Source of the DNA: Apoderus coryli
Taxonomy: Eukaryota > Arthropoda > Insecta > Coleoptera > Attelabidae
DNA length: 64,000 nucleotides
Assembly: GCA_911728435.2 (NCBI GenBank)
Contig: OU452211.1
Span: 4,526,001-4,590,000 of the forward strand
Reading direction: 5' to 3'
Position 1 is the first letter of the stretch; each line of letters starts with the position of its first letter. Positions 25,401 to 36,283 of the stretch are shown piece by piece. The translations under genes were made by a program, and so were the position numbers. The notes beneath the pieces were generated by a model. That model made no database searches, had not been told where the DNA came from, and saw only the letters and a program-made list of their open reading frames with translations.

Positions 25401-28400
25401 GCTACGTTACATCACAAATTCAAATACAAGCAGGTTTGTAGCATACTCTTAATGTGGCAGGACCACATTGTTGATTAGAAAGTTATGTAACTAATAACAG
25501 ATATAAATGATCACTTATTGTAATATTGCCGGCGATTTATACTGTTTTTTCGCAGATTAAATGAAATAAAATTTACTGAATTAACAGCTAAAAATTGTTA
25601 GATTCAAGTTTTGTTTATTTATTTATTGAATATCTCATTTTCCCGATCTCAACGAAAAGCGAATGTAATCCAAAGCGCTAGTTTGTTTATATTTTACATA
25701 CGCATACGTTTATATTTTACATACGCATAAGCTTCAAGACTTCTGCTTTATTAAAACGTTCAAGTAATTGTGGATAAAAGGTATTAGTTTTCACTCTTTC
25801 TGTCTTGGTGAGAATGGAGTTCTCTTGGTTCGATACTGCGTAGACGGTAGACGTAATAATTCCGAACCACACCACACACACTATGCAATTCTTTCGAACG
25901 GTATGCCGACAGATTGCTTCCAATTTTTGATTTAATTCTTCTTTCTAAGCTGATTATAGTTTCTTTCTTCTTATTCCTTAGCTTCACCTTATCTTCGTTC
26001 CATTCTGTCTCAACTTCATCTTGTTTTCCTTCATCAATTTTTTTTTTATTAACTGTTCAATCATGATTTTAAACTGCTTATCCATCTTGACGTCCTCACA
26101 TGTCTGATACTATAAGAAAAACACTTTATGAATATAAGGAACGTAAAAACAAGGTAAAAGCGTAAGTAAACGCATTAGAAGAATATATAAAGCATATAAC
26201 TGAACCATAAAGTCGTACTGTTGTATATTACACTTCTGCAGATGCTTTTCGAAGATTTTATCGGTTATGCTTTAGTGTTATGTTTAAATAACGTAAAAAA
26301 GCTCAATTCAACTAAAATGAAAGAGAAACTCTATATATTTAAACGAAATAGAGGGAGGTAGCGTATCAGGAAATTTTAAAATACATTTTACTAAAAAACT
26401 ATCCAATACCATTTCATGGAAAAAGACTGTCGCCGCTTTAGACAGCATTTTTTTTATTACAAAAAAATTGAATAAAATCTCATACTTAGAAGTGTATCTC
26501 AAGAACAAAGACTGTTGGTAATAACTATTAAATATCTACGTTAGAAATAAAAGTCGAAACTCCACGAAATCTAATACATAATAATAATAATATTAAACAG
26601 TTTATTTGCAGTCATATAACAAGAAAAATTACAATGGATAACGTGTAAACATAATAACAAACGCAATCATAATTACAAGAAGCCATAAATAACTGCAAAA
26701 AGAAGTTAGAAGTCAGTAAAACTCCCGTACGGAAAAATTAACAATTTATACTACATCTAAAAAAGTTCCTTATAACTTACGATTAACAAAATTAATTTGA
26801 ACAATAATCAATGCAAAAAAAGAAAAACAACAAAAACAAAATACTCCCTCTGAGAGTGCCAGGTTAAAAAATTTACCATACATGTTTCGAAGCTACTAGC
26901 TTCATCTTCATGCATTGTGTAAAACATAAAAAGCATGCTAAGAGGGATGTGTATTAAATTGATTTCGGGGAGCTTCAACTTTTATTTTGTACGTATAATA
27001 CATTTACTTCACTTAAAAATGGGCTACTTCTTTAAAATAAATATTAAAGTAGCAACCTTGGTATACTTGCCGTCTGCCGAACAATTAAATCAAAATAGAT
27101 GTCTTTCTATTATATTTACTAGGTACTTATTATGAAATTCTGTCTTGTATTTCCATTTAATTAATTAGGAAATAAATGTAAACAAGCCTAATTGAATATA
27201 ATTTTGCAAGCGGAAAAACATATAATAAATACATCGTTATTACAGTATAAATGAATGATATTTTTTGCAACATTTGAAATTAAATTAAAAAATATTAGTA
27301 CAGTAGAAAGAGCTGAATATTCCCGGACGACTGTAAATATGGCCAATAAATAATAATGTGAGTTCCTTATAGTAAAATTTAAAACTGCGCTTTTTAATTT
27401 GGCTCTTTTATTTTACCAGAAAATGAATTTTATTTCAGAAAGAAATCATCAACTTTTCTTTAGTGGTATGAAGAAACTGAATTTATAAATTAATTTGTTT
27501 AATAATGTGTACAATATAAATTTTTGGAGCAGAAAATATGATGCGATTTCTTTCTTACAAAATAATTTCGTTTAATTCCAATCTCACAACAAATAAAACT
27601 TCCACAATTTTATACTAATATTCATTTGCCAGAAAATCCTGACTGTAGATTTATCTGAAATATAGAGAGAGTTATGGCTGCATACATAGCATTTTTAAGG
27701 TACTTTTACGTATCCAAATGGAAACGCAGGCCTTTGCTTTTACCGATATTTAGTAGTTTCTTCTTTACGAAAACGAATAGCGACAACAAAAGACCTTCAA
27801 AGTACACTTAGGATGGCTCATCAAGTAACCATTTCTAACCAGACTGTTAGAAACAGGTTACGGGAAGGAGATTTAAAACCAAGAAGGCCGGTACGAAAAC
27901 CTGTTTAACTCGACATCATAAAACTATGCGATTAAACTGTGCTCGTGAACATTTGGAATGGCAACTTCGACAATGGAGGCCAGTACTTTTTACAGACTCA
28001 TCAAGATTTCATCTCAATCGTTGTGATGACCGATTGCGTGTGTATAGGCGTCCGAATGAACGATAATCCACTGCTGCTGTACAAGAAGTATCCAGATTTG
28101 GAGATGGTCCGATACTGGTCTGAGGTGGAATAAGTTTGGACGCAAAAACCGATCTTGTAGTGATACTGGGAAGTCTTACAGCTGCAAGATATATGGATAT
28201 CAGTCTGTTAGATCAGGTTGTTCCTGCAGCATATGGTATAGGCCCTGATTTTCTTTTCATGCAGGATAATGCATAGCCTCATACTGCTGCGATTACTATA
28301 GATTTTCTTAACGAGCATGAAATTCGTAAAATGGATTGGCCAGCGATAAGCCCTGACGTCAATCCAATTGAACCCTTATGAGATATATTGGACAGACGTG

Positions 28401-30234
28401 TTCGACGTCGTCCAAATCCACCTCAAACCTTTCAGCAATTAACAGAAGCCTTAATCGAAGAGTGGGACAGCACATCACAGGAAGACATTTGAAGGCTCGT
28501 GAGAAGTATGCCAATAATATGCCAAATAGTCATTCGTGCTGCTGGAGGGCACACGCGATACTAAAACACATTGGTTTTCAGATAGCGGAACATTGCCATT
28601 TGAAAAATTTTTTCTTTTCATTTTGTTTTGGCACTTCTTTTCTTAGTTTACAAAGAAAGGATTAGTTGAAAGTTCTATTAATCGGTTTATTACAAGAAAA
28701 TATGTGTGTTTCAGAATCTAAATGGTCATCTGTATTATACCTATTACTTAATAAGTTACAGGGTTATACAAAAGTGTTCCTTTAATTTTTTTTGAGCAGT
28801 GTATATAAATAAAAATAGAAATGAAATGAAAAGAGTGTATACAGAGCTGACGAACTCATAATAAGAGCGAAAATATCTACTACCTTTACAGTTTTTAAAT
28901 CACTAATTTTTAAAACAAGCTGAAAAGCGACCACTTACGAGTACGTCTACTTTTAAGCCTTGGAATAACATGTAGCTCTCGAATTTTTGTCTCCAGTCTC
29001 TGAACTGTCCTAAATTTAATGATCCAAGCAAATCTTCTTCAGTAGATTCATTTAATATTCGTATTGATTTGACAGGTTGTTCCACTGGCTGTTCTTTACT
29101 GTTCTTGCTTAATAAATTTACTATGGTGTTTTTATATCCTCAATACTTTCCTTTAGTACCTATTTAAACACTCATCCAGCGGGTGTGATCTGTCTTCAAG
29201 ATTTGTACTTTTTTTGTTATTTTCTTGCCTTTGGCATTGTTTTTTGATTGTATTTAAGTTTGTTCTGCGACATGTTAGAATAATTACCAATAAATATAAT
29301 TTTTATGTTGTTATTATTTTAATGACACGTACAAAATGATAATGTAATGATAAATAAATGGAAACTCTAACAACTTTAAGGACGCTTCACAGGCTTTGCA
29401 CAAAAAAAAAAAGCCAAGAACATTTGCATATCCCCTTTGGTACAGACAACAATCATTTTCTTAAGTATATCAGCATATTTAGTTGCTTTATCAGGCGTGT
29501 CAATATATATTTTATGGCTTGAATCATTGGCCACAAATTCAGCGTTATTTTTAGAACCAAATAGGCAAATAATAGGCCTGAAGATACCATAGCTCATGTC
29601 CTTCTTAGGCGTTGCACTGAACGTTACATTTTGCATTACCTAATTGAGCTTTAATAACAAAGTGGAAATTGGGACCTACTTATTTAGAAAATTATTTTGA
29701 ATAGAAGGAAAGGGTCGAATAAAATTACTCCTGGTATAATAAATATGACTGTTTTTGATGACATTTGTTTCAATACGCAGGTGGACATGGAACTTTCTCG
29801 AACTTGATAAATAATTTGGTACACGTTATCATGTACTTTTACTATATGGTATCAGCGATGGGCCCACAGTATCAGAAGTACCTATGGTGGAAGAAACATT
29901 TAACTACACTGCAATTGGTAAGAGACGTAAGAATTTAGAAAACAAATTTGCTTGTTCTTTAATTTATTTAATTGTTAGTGGATCAAATGACTAATAATTT
30001 TCATATTTCCAGGTACAATTTACGCTGGTCTTCGTGCATTCCGCTCAAATCTTATGGGTCGATTGCGGATACCCAAAAATAATTGGAGTATTGCTTCTAA
30101 TCCATTCCACAATTTTCTTCGTCCTGTTCTCCAATTTCTACTATGAAACATACAAGAAAAACGTACAGAAACGTAAAGAATCATTGAAGTTTGAGGCTTT
30201 AAAAGCTGCTCTAATTGCCAAAAAAGTTGAATAA
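7419..30234 (+). CDS. very-long-chain fatty acid elongase (ELOVL family), seven exons
   Basis: Coding exons 7419-7487, 14682-14745, 17108-17298, 20818-20898, 22529-22691, 29781-29917 and 30013-30234 join in frame with GT/AG sites to 308 residues, normal for the family. It is the condensing enzyme (3-ketoacyl-CoA synthase) of the ER elongation cycle, adding two carbons from malonyl-CoA to long acyl-CoAs. Visible family marks: DPRTGHWPLM, NRKPYKLREVLIVYN, LSEFADTLFFVLRKK, the histidine box HLYHH in exon 5, VHVIMYFYYMVSAMGPQYQKY, and LTTLQLVQF across exons 6-7. Hydrophobic spans fit a seven-pass membrane protein. The C-terminus ends KKVE, a KKXX ER-retrieval signal. It resembles the insect ELOVL1/7-like group; the exact substrate cannot be told. 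Most of the 22.8-kb span is intron filled with transposon debris. Confidence 0.95.
7700..8235 (+). repeat. interspersed repeat with degenerate ~110-bp internal units
   Basis: Begins with a GTCTGTCTGTC-rich stretch, then ATCTCAAAAATCACTTAAC, then reiterated units. Each unit holds AAACATATTTCCTAAAC, GAAATATT, a tract like GAATATGACCTA, and GGCGTTCGACA followed by GTAGAAAAAGGG. Related blocks in the opposite orientation occur at 47985-48345 and 49975-50830, and a partial copy lies at 8690-8870. A dispersed non-coding family; class unknown. Confidence 0.65.
8690..8870 (+). repeat. partial copy of the 7700-8235 repeat
   Basis: Repeats the CGCGATAACTCAAAAGTCAC block, the AATACTACAGGATATTTCTA block and AAAAATGGGTTCAAAA of the family, without the later units. 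Confidence 0.6.
9601..9965. repeat. inverted repeat, MITE-like hairpin
   Basis: Left arm 9601-9680 and right arm about 9885-9965 are imperfect reverse complements, sharing AACTGTGATTTTGCAGCTGG without mismatch and a looser flank of ATCAGTA and TTAGACTG. It lies in intron 1 of the elongase gene. No coding content is seen, so it is probably a small non-autonomous element or an inverted duplication. Confidence 0.7.
9966..13219. other. elongase intron 1, no recognised feature
   Basis: AT-rich intronic sequence with scattered short frames (one of 100 codons at 11933-12235) that show no family motif, no splice context and no codon pattern distinguishing them from chance. I see nothing further to support here. 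Confidence 0.4.
13223..13266 (+). repeat. two-copy 21-bp tandem repeat
   Basis: The unit ACTCTGCCTAACCAGTTTACA occurs twice head to tail without mismatch, followed by a looser CAAATTGGCT/CAAATTAGCT duplication. A local slippage duplication in intron 1. Confidence 0.85.
13320..13425 (-). pseudogene. LINE reverse-transcriptase scrap (GxxQGSxLG motif)
   Basis: The minus-strand reading PVGILQGSLLGSLLSLVYINSL corresponds to the conserved G-V-P-Q-G-S-x-L-G-P-L-L-F-x-x-Y-I-N-D-L block of non-LTR reverse transcriptases, with several substitutions. No longer frame is preserved. Confidence 0.6.
14220..14345 (-). pseudogene. possible LINE RNase H fragment
   Basis: The minus-strand reading contains DVDGSKTEEG followed by YAILQCIREINKSH. 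This resembles the start of an RNase H domain (TDGSK...) in non-LTR elements, with the distal alpha-helix region. The evidence is one motif only. Confidence 0.35.
16530..16556. repeat. (TA)n microsatellite
   Basis: An almost pure TA dinucleotide run of about 19 bases followed by an imperfect GATATATAA tail, in intron 2 of the elongase gene. Confidence 0.9.
18019..19543 (+). mobile_element. 5'-truncated non-LTR retrotransposon (LINE) with dead reverse transcriptase
   Basis: The open reading begins about 18019 (LSDTLFEGRERSS) and runs into an RT domain: KNLSGLDGVPCAVLKH, ARVVPIFKKGD, NYRGISVLSVFSKVFE, NNQFGFRKGLSTQDAI. A frameshift near 18600 moves the frame to DYSRAFETVNHEKIL, then GVPQGSTLGPL and LFADDTSVII. 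Between GPL and the FADD block about 15 residues (the usual LLFxxYINDL segment) are missing without a frame change. The 3' end has AATAAA at 19508 and an (ATT)n tail at about 19517-19543, typical of insect LINEs of the I/Jockey group. It lies in intron 3 of the elongase gene in the same orientation. Confidence 0.88.
19544..20817. other. rest of elongase intron 3, nothing recognised
   Basis: AT-rich intronic sequence without frames longer than chance or visible inverted repeats. It ends in a normal TTTTTTTGCAG acceptor for exon 4. Confidence 0.5.
21668..21795 (-). pseudogene. LINE reverse-transcriptase scrap
   Basis: The minus-strand reading SAFLGVPQGSNMGQLLFLLLIN then HLDQYLLKL matches the GVPQGSxLGPLLFLLxINDL block of non-LTR RTs. 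No continuation is readable on either side. It lies in intron 4 of the elongase gene. Confidence 0.65.
22692..24480. other. start of the 7.1-kb elongase intron 5, nothing recognised
   Basis: AT-rich intron sequence. Short frames at 23115-23297 and 23448-23702 carry no motif I know. No inverted repeat stands out. Confidence 0.4.
24484..24783 (-). mobile_element. fragment ending in ACAGGGTGGTC, unknown DNA transposon
   Basis: A more GC-balanced 300-bp block whose right edge (24768-24782) reads TACAGGGTGGTCGGACA on the minus strand, like the termini of TA-inserting elements elsewhere in the window. No partner terminus was found to the left. It contains a 73-codon frame without a recognised motif. 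Confidence 0.4.
24926..25115 (+). mobile_element. mariner 5'-end fragment
   Basis: Starts TATTAGGTCATTCAAAAAGGCCATAGG, a mariner-like terminus, followed by the AT-rich leader and a short ATG frame at 25092 (MEFFLEEFVL). The same terminal block, TATTAGGTCTTTCAAAAGGCC, occurs at 49901. The transposase body is missing. Confidence 0.5.
25685..25731 (+). repeat. two-copy 23-bp tandem repeat
   Basis: TTTATATTTTACATACGCAT followed by ACG is repeated once directly after itself with a final-base change. Slippage duplication in intron 5. Confidence 0.85.
26868..26925 (-). ncRNA. degenerate hammerhead-like motif (Penelope-type)
   Basis: On the minus strand: TGAAGA, U, GAAGC, loop TAGTA, GCTTC, GAAA, CATG, TA. 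This has the layout of the 6145-6190 motif, including the extra U before stem II, but the CUGAUGA box reads as CATGAAGA and stem I does not pair well. Probably a decayed relative. Confidence 0.4.
27770..28801 (+). pseudogene. dead Tc1-type transposon and transposase
   Basis: Reading across frames gives a recognisable Tc1 transposase: TISNQTVRNRLREGDLKPRR, then LEWQLRQWRPVLFTDSSRFH, GSLTAARYMD, GPDFLFMQDNA, NEHEIRKMDWPAISPD, NPIEPL, RRVRRRPNPPQTFQQLTEAL and IRAAGGHTRY. The catalytic block FTDES reads FTDSS, the D of MQDNA is present, and the third acidic residue of NPIEP remains. At least seven stops and one frame change break it (for example after RKPV, after RRPNER, after DNA and after EPL). 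The right terminus CACTGCTC is at 28794-28801 followed by TA. No left terminus was found. It lies in elongase intron 5. Confidence 0.9.
28860..29640. other. intronic stretch with two unassigned minus-strand frames
   Basis: Minus-strand frames at 28903-29085 (FRDWRQKFESYMLFQGLKVD) and 29376-29636 (YADILKKMIVVCTKGDMQMF) look more protein-like than the surrounding noise, and the first runs into a possible GTAAGT donor at about 28940. I recognise no family and cannot join them. They may be exons of a nested gene or old element debris. Confidence 0.25.
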
Positions 30235-30495
30235 TCGAATTGAGAGGAAAGTATTAGGTAAAATATTGTTTAGACAAACTAATACAACTAATTATTCAAG
30301 GCTCTGGTCCAAGTAACAATTATTATTTATATCTTGAGAAAATCTTAGATAATATAACTTGAAAACTGTTTTAATTAAAAAAAAATTAATAGAAGAGCTG
30401 TTGATCTATTTAATATAGAACAGGAGAGTTACACAAAAGCTGTCAAATTTGTACAGATAATATTGATTTCATATTTGAAATTGTATAGAAATGTA

Positions 30496-30501
30496 AATAA
30501 A
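30496..30501 (+). terminator. poly(A) signal AATAAA of the elongase gene
   Basis: First AATAAA after the elongase stop codon, 262 bp downstream, a plausible end for the transcript. Further AATAAA copies occur near 30650. Confidence 0.5.
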
Positions 30502-32858
30502 ATATTTGAATCAATCATAGGTATGATTAGGTTATTTAGTTTTAGAAATATTAATTGTACATTTTAATAGCTAATTAGTTTAATTGTATATTGTAATTAA
30601 CACAGTCCATATTTACCTACCTAATTTTAGGATACGGAGAATACCTAATTAATAAATAATAAATTAGAAAAATTATAGAAAAAATTGGTATAGTTTCTTA
30701 ATTGTTATTTTGTCCCAATTAGTTTTAGATATTTCTGTTTTATAAAACAGAACAAGTATAATAAACTAGTCATGTAATATTGTTTTTTTAATTATGAAAA
30801 TATTAATGTAAGGTACTACCCACCTAAGTATATATAGATTTTAATATTGATGGAAAATGATTAGTTAACTTTAATAACTAGGTACTTATAGAGATTTTTG
30901 TTGAAGAAAATATAGAACCAGTTAGAAAATGTACATTAATCTATTACTTATTTAAGGTTTAGGAAGATTATGTTGATACTTCATAAGTAAAATATTTTAA
31001 ATATATTTTTCTATATCGTTGTGCTCAATATATTATAATAAAAAGAAATAAGTCTAAATATCGTTAATTTTAATTCCGATTAGATCTTTTGATTCGTTCT
31101 TGAAGTAGGTTTATACTTAATGTTTAGATCTATGAAAGTTTGGGGGCATTTTATGTAAGACCACCACCAAGACGACGTTGAAATGTTGCTATAAGTTAAT
31201 TTTTTACCTACACAAGGAATTTTGTTTAATTTAGCAGGGCCCCAGTCTAATTCAATAGAACCAGACCGAGGCATGGCTCGCCAGATACTGACGAATTTGT
31301 TTCGCTCTTGTTATGAGCTCGTAAGAGTACCATAGTCGTCGCCCATCTACAAATATCGGCCTGCATTTAAGCACAATAGGATACACAACAGTAGACACAT
31401 GTAAACACGTATCATCTACATGTACTTAGTAATGCATATCCTATACCATGCAGAGGCCGAACAAACTCAATGTATAGGTAAAACCAGTCGTATAAATAGA
31501 AATAAATATAAATAAAAATAGTATGAACACAAAACGCTAGCAGGAGACCATTTTATCCTTCTGCCAGCATCTCCCAAATATTTGGGTTTCAGCAATGCTC
31601 GGACAGTGGTCTCCAAGCGTTCTGCCGTCAATGTTTAATGCCAAATAATGAAAAATGAAAAGGCTTTCATGTCCCTACATATAATAAATGAAAAATAATT
31701 TAATGGCAATGAAATCCTTTTAATTTTATAAAACATTTTAGTCTTATTTTTGAACGAATTAATCGTCCTTGAAATGTCTCTCAATACTTCTGGGAGACCC
31801 TGTATATACCTACAACTTTTTTGTACAATCTGGCAATGTTGGAATGTTTGCAGATTTAGGTGTATCTTTCATTTTAGACATTCGATTCATCAATCGTCAA
31901 AAAATTTAAATAGGTAATTTTATCTATCGGCTGATTGAAATAAATCAATTGGTAAATAATCTTCTGATGAACACACAATTTTGTTTTTAGTATATCGAAG
32001 AGCGTACCTATATATCGATTAGATATTTAACATCAATAATCGATGTTTTCATTATTCATTATTCTGGAAAACTGGAGAGTTGAACGAGCGATCTAAGCGA
32101 CGTACAGCTAAATTAGCACAGCCACGGTGTCTATTCTTGAAAACTGGCGAGTCGATCAACCGAGAGAACAGAGGCAACGCTTTGCTAATTTAGTATGCTG
32201 CACCTCACTTCGATTGATCGTTCTACTCCCCAGTTTTCAAATTTTGCTTTACACTTCCTCCTCCATAATGGCCCATCTGGAGTGATGTGATATGCCACCA
32301 CATTCGTCTTTTGAAAATATTACTATGTATTAAGATAATTATTCAGAAGAAAAAAAATGCTATTGATAAAACTAAGAAGTGGATCTTGAACAGAATAAAA
32401 ACTATTATATTTAGGTAAATAAAATATATTGATATATTTATAGTAGTTTTCTTGAAATCAGTTACAATCTGGCAACGCTGGCATGCAGTTATTCTATTAT
32501 GACACTAACGACAGCATGTCCATTGTCCATGCTACAGGGCGTAAGTACGTCTATTATATATTAGATTAAAACATATAAAAATTTATTATTTTCTCTCCAC
32601 CTGTACCAAATAGTCCTATTATTAATCACAAGGAAAGAAATCGTTATTTTTTATGGCAGATAATCGACAAGAACCTCACTTCGATAGTAGATGTTTTCGA
32701 TATATCGATATTTTATATCTCAGGTATCCTTATATAACCATAAGACCATTACCGAAAGGAGAAGACTTCTCGACCATAACCTAATTTTTAATTTTTAAAA
32801 ATACATTATTTTCATTTATTAGTAGTGATTGTATGATAATATATTACATTTAAATAAA
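30502..32858. other. intergenic between elongase and NEPRO-like gene
   Basis: AT-rich spacer without a recognised gene. A block around 31500-31810 ends in CTGGGAGACCCTGTATATA, like a transposon terminus. An imperfect palindrome lies at 32067-32238. The NEPRO-like promoter should be in the last few hundred bases, but no TATA box is clear. Confidence 0.45.
32067..32238. repeat. imperfect palindrome with a third internal copy
   Basis: Left arm GAAAACTGGAGAGTTGAACG with CGATC and CTAAATTAGCA pairs with the right arm read backward (GAAAACTGGGGAGTAGAACG, CTAAATTAGCA). A third direct copy, GAAAACTGGCGAGTCGATCA, sits in the middle at about 32139. Probably a MITE-like fold-back. Confidence 0.65.
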
Positions 32859-34324
32859 ATGTCTCTGTGGAACTCCAAAGATTTGGTTCCACCCCCAATA
32901 ATGACGTGTAATTGTGATATTACCCCTAAAAGTAAGACAACATACCACAGCAATATAAAAACAAATATTAAACGTAATGTATAATTTTAGATCTGACCAT
33001 GCTGAAGTGTGCCCTATTCTCTGGAATCAAATCCTTCAAAGACAACAAACTTTTCCTGGCTGAACGCATACTATTGCAACGAATAATTTATAGACTTAAG
33101 ACAAAATTTCGATCGGCAAAAGATATGAAATCTTTAAGCAAATTACATAGTGCATTAAGGAATTATTTTACCATTGAAACAGAGAAACATTTAACTGAAT
33201 TTATGGAATTATTGCCTGAAAACGTTGAGGATGATTGTTTATATCTCCCAACCAGAAATCTACTAGATTTTATATTGGTGCGACTCCAGGGCTTATCAAA
33301 GCTGTTAGAACGTGTCTATGAAACATGTAAAATCGCTGCTAGTGATGTTTTAGATCGCATAAAAGTCGGTCATTTTTGGAAAATTGCTGTTATATGTTTA
33401 GCAGTTGTATCAAGAGTATGTATTTTAACAAAGACAACCTTGCAGAGTATATGCGATTTATATAATAAACTCCATCTGTTTACATACGTACTTAACAATA
33501 CCAGTTTTCAATGGTTACCTAAAGGGTATACATTACCAAAAGATCTTAAAGAGTGGTTAAACGTTAAATGGATTGATGAAGACTTCAGTATAGATACTAC
33601 AGAGCTGGATAAACAAAATATAATCGATTTCTTCAATTTAGTCGATAGTGAGGATGACTTAGAAATTTGCGATGAATATGTTTTAGTTGACGAAAATGAT
33701 GATGTCGAATTTATAAGTGAATTTAAGAATTTAGTCAAAAAACACAATAGAAATAATATTGTCAGAGGGTTTAATTTGGATGAGGACGGTAACGAAATTA
33801 TTGATTTGTCAGAACAAACAAATCCGGAACAATCCAAGGATCCAAAAAATAATGAAATTGGCTGCGGTGACGTAAACAAAAATAATATATTTAGAGGTTA
33901 TATTGAAGAAGAAGATATTGGAGAAGAAATAGTTGAAATTCCAGACGAGGAATCCAAAATATGTATTGATGACTCTAATGATGAAAATGCTTCAGTTGTA
34001 TTTGTTGATCAAAAGAAGAAATCTAAGAAGAAAAGATTAAGAGTTATTGATGAGTCAGTCGAATTGGTCGAAGATTCTAGACGTATTGATTACTCAAATG
34101 ATGAAAATGATTCAGTGATATTTGTTGATCAAAAGAAGAAATCTAGGAAAAAAAGATTAAGGGTTATTGATAATGAATCAGTTATCGAAGTCGAAGATTC
34201 TATAAGTCAGCTAAAAAAATCGAAATTAAGTAGAAAGGACACAAATCTAGATTTCTATAGTAATAAGTTAAAGCATAGAAAATCGAATGTATTAAAGAAA
34301 AAGAAAATTAAACAAAAACATTGA
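32859..34324 (+). CDS. NEPRO: NEPRO-like nucleolar protein (nucleolus and neural progenitor protein family)
   Basis: Exon 1 is 32859-32931 (MSLWNSKDLVPPPIMTC...), exon 2 is 32991-34324; the 59-bp intron has GTAAGA and TTTTAG sites and the join gives 468 residues. The N-terminal half is helical. Its later part (residues about 110-215: FILVRLQGLSKLLERVYETC, VSRVCILTKTTLQSI, LYNKLHLF, then TLPKDLKEWL) parallels the NEPRO N-terminal domain, where the vertebrate protein has VSRLWVLYKGVLKR and a FPSDITEFLG end. The C-terminal half is acidic (EEEDIGEEIVEIPDEE) and then Lys-rich, with a duplicated block carrying FVDQKKKS and KKRLRVID, and ends KHRKSNVLKKKKIKQKH, a likely nucleolar signal. NEPRO acts in the nucleolus (RNase MRP/rRNA processing). 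Assignment rests on remembered similarity, so moderate. Confidence 0.68.
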
Positions 34325-34869
34325 TTCAGATTAGTTCATTTCATATGCAAAGTTCCCTTGTAACAAATTGGTTAGTGTTGAATTTAATTTGAAGACCTTT
34401 TCAATTCAAATGTTACCTACTACTGCAAGTTATTTGTCAAAACACGAACAATTGCATTAAAAACTAATTGTAGATGTGTTTTGATGCTATTTCACCGTAC
34501 TGTTTCTGTATCAGTTGCGTTATTTTACAGCCTCACCTGGGGTTCAAAATAGTCAATAATAATCCCAATAACATCCAGAAATTGTTATTAAAAGATGTTA
34601 ATTTTTGGTATTCTTTGAATAAATAACGAGAAACATGTAAGTACTATGTATTTATTATCTAAAATTTAATATATTAACAATATGGCATATTTTATCTACA
34701 AATAATTATTATCTAAATCAACTTATCTCTTTCCCATAGGAGGAATGTGAAACCAGAAAATATTAACTAGTACCTAATAGAATAAATATCGAATAATAAC
34801 AATAAATCTTTATAAAATTAATTAAAAAAGTCTGTTTAATGATATAATTTTTACAATACTACTGTAATT

Positions 34870-35710
34870 TTAAGACTGGTTCTGGTGCAAACTTGCGTAT
34901 ATTGGGGCTGCTTTTGATTTTGCCAGTTCTGAAGCATTTTTGGCAGCATCTTTAATTTTAGCTGCTGTAGTTGTTGGAGTGTTTGCATGCCCTGAGATAA
35001 TTAGATGGTGCGGGTATAAGGAAGATAAGACGTGATTGAAGCCACCCACCTGAAATTAAATATCGTACCTTAGATGTTTGCATAACTTTTGGCTTTTTCC
35101 TTCTACACCACAGTTGCTTACCATTTTATGACAATTTTTTTTAAATCTCTCATAACCAAAAGCACAAATAGCACGGCTAAATCCTCTGACTTGCGAATCA
35201 ATCCAAGCATATCTAACGGCTACCGTCTTTCCAGGATGTTCTGAACATTCTTTGTATACAACTTTTTCTATGACGCTCTGTGAATATACAAAATAAAATG
35301 GTTTTTATAATCGAGTCTTTTAAAATGTGTACAATCTATCATACCATGACTTTCGCATATCCCAAATTCCTTGTATATGTTACTAAAATTTTATTTTGCG
35401 GATCCACAATACTTTCCTCAATAATGTGCACATGTCTGGCGGATGTAACAAAGCGGTCTGCCCATTTTGGAATGTTATTGGTTTTGCTTAAAAGTCTCTT
35501 GGAAATTAATTTACCTGATTTAACTTCTCTATGAACTGTGTCCTCAGTTAGTACATGTTTACTGTTAAAAAAATAGATAATATTATTCAGACACGAATTT
35601 GTTGAATATCAAACTCACCTGCTTGGATTAGGGTATCGTTTCCAAAATCCCTGTGCCACCTGATCCCATGTATAGTTAAAGACAGTACTATTTTCGAAAA
35701 ATTTCGGCAT
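34870..35710 (-). CDS. prel: PRELI-domain mitochondrial lipid-transfer protein
   Basis: Four exons, 35619-35710, 35345-35561, 35122-35277 and 34870-35049, join in frame to 214 residues. The PRELI/MSF1 domain is clear: [23 protein letters not shown] across exons 1-2, [44 protein letters not shown], then exon 3 with [21 protein letters not shown] and [11 protein letters not shown]. Family members shuttle phospholipids (phosphatidic acid or phosphatidylserine) across the mitochondrial intermembrane space with a TRIAP1/Mdm35 partner. The [10 protein letters not shown] and LLSKTN motifs point to the PRELID1/prel branch. The tail ([20 protein letters not shown]) resembles the helical LEA-like tail of that branch. 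It is convergent with the NEPRO-like gene, stops 545 bp apart. Confidence 0.92.
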
Positions 35711-36275
35711 GTTGTTACCAAAAATAAAAATCGGTACGAGGTCAGCTGGGTTCAAAATATTTTTTCTACGTTTTATGTAATCTGCTGATTGATTTTGTGA
35801 ATCAACAACACACCGGTACAGTAATCATTACTAAAACGTATTTCAGCACCATAATTACCCTTCTAAATAAGACTGCATCAAATTTTAATTGATTATTATC
35901 TAAATTAATTCAAAATGTCAATTAATTTTCAGAAACTAACCTTTAAAACCAATGTAAACAAAGGTAGATCAAAGTACATTCCAGGGCTGCCAGGCGTTTC
36001 ACAAAAGCGTCATACTGGTACATTTTTAAATTGAACCGCAAAGATACTTACTTATTAATTAGTTTTTTGGCTATAGTTGATAATTAACAAATACAAATCT
36101 AAGATTTGATAAATATAAATTCAGTTATATTAGGAGACTTTCTTAACTTCCATCTAAATATTTCACTTTAAGAAAATTAAAATTTGCTACTATAGGAATA
36201 TGCAGTACTGCAACAACATATTACAGGGACCGCTATTGATTTTTCAAAGTAGCGCCTACACCAATAGTCAAGAAC
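35711..36275. other. upstream spacer of the PRELI gene
   Basis: AT-rich sequence between the PRELI start codon and the P-type element. It should contain the PRELI promoter, but no distinct box or repeat is recognisable. Confidence 0.4.
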
Positions 36276-36283
36276 ATACAGAT

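Noticed and set aside
33508..33879. Minus-strand 123-codon frame over the NEPRO-like exon
   Set aside because: Ser/Leu-rich shadow of the acidic coding strand.
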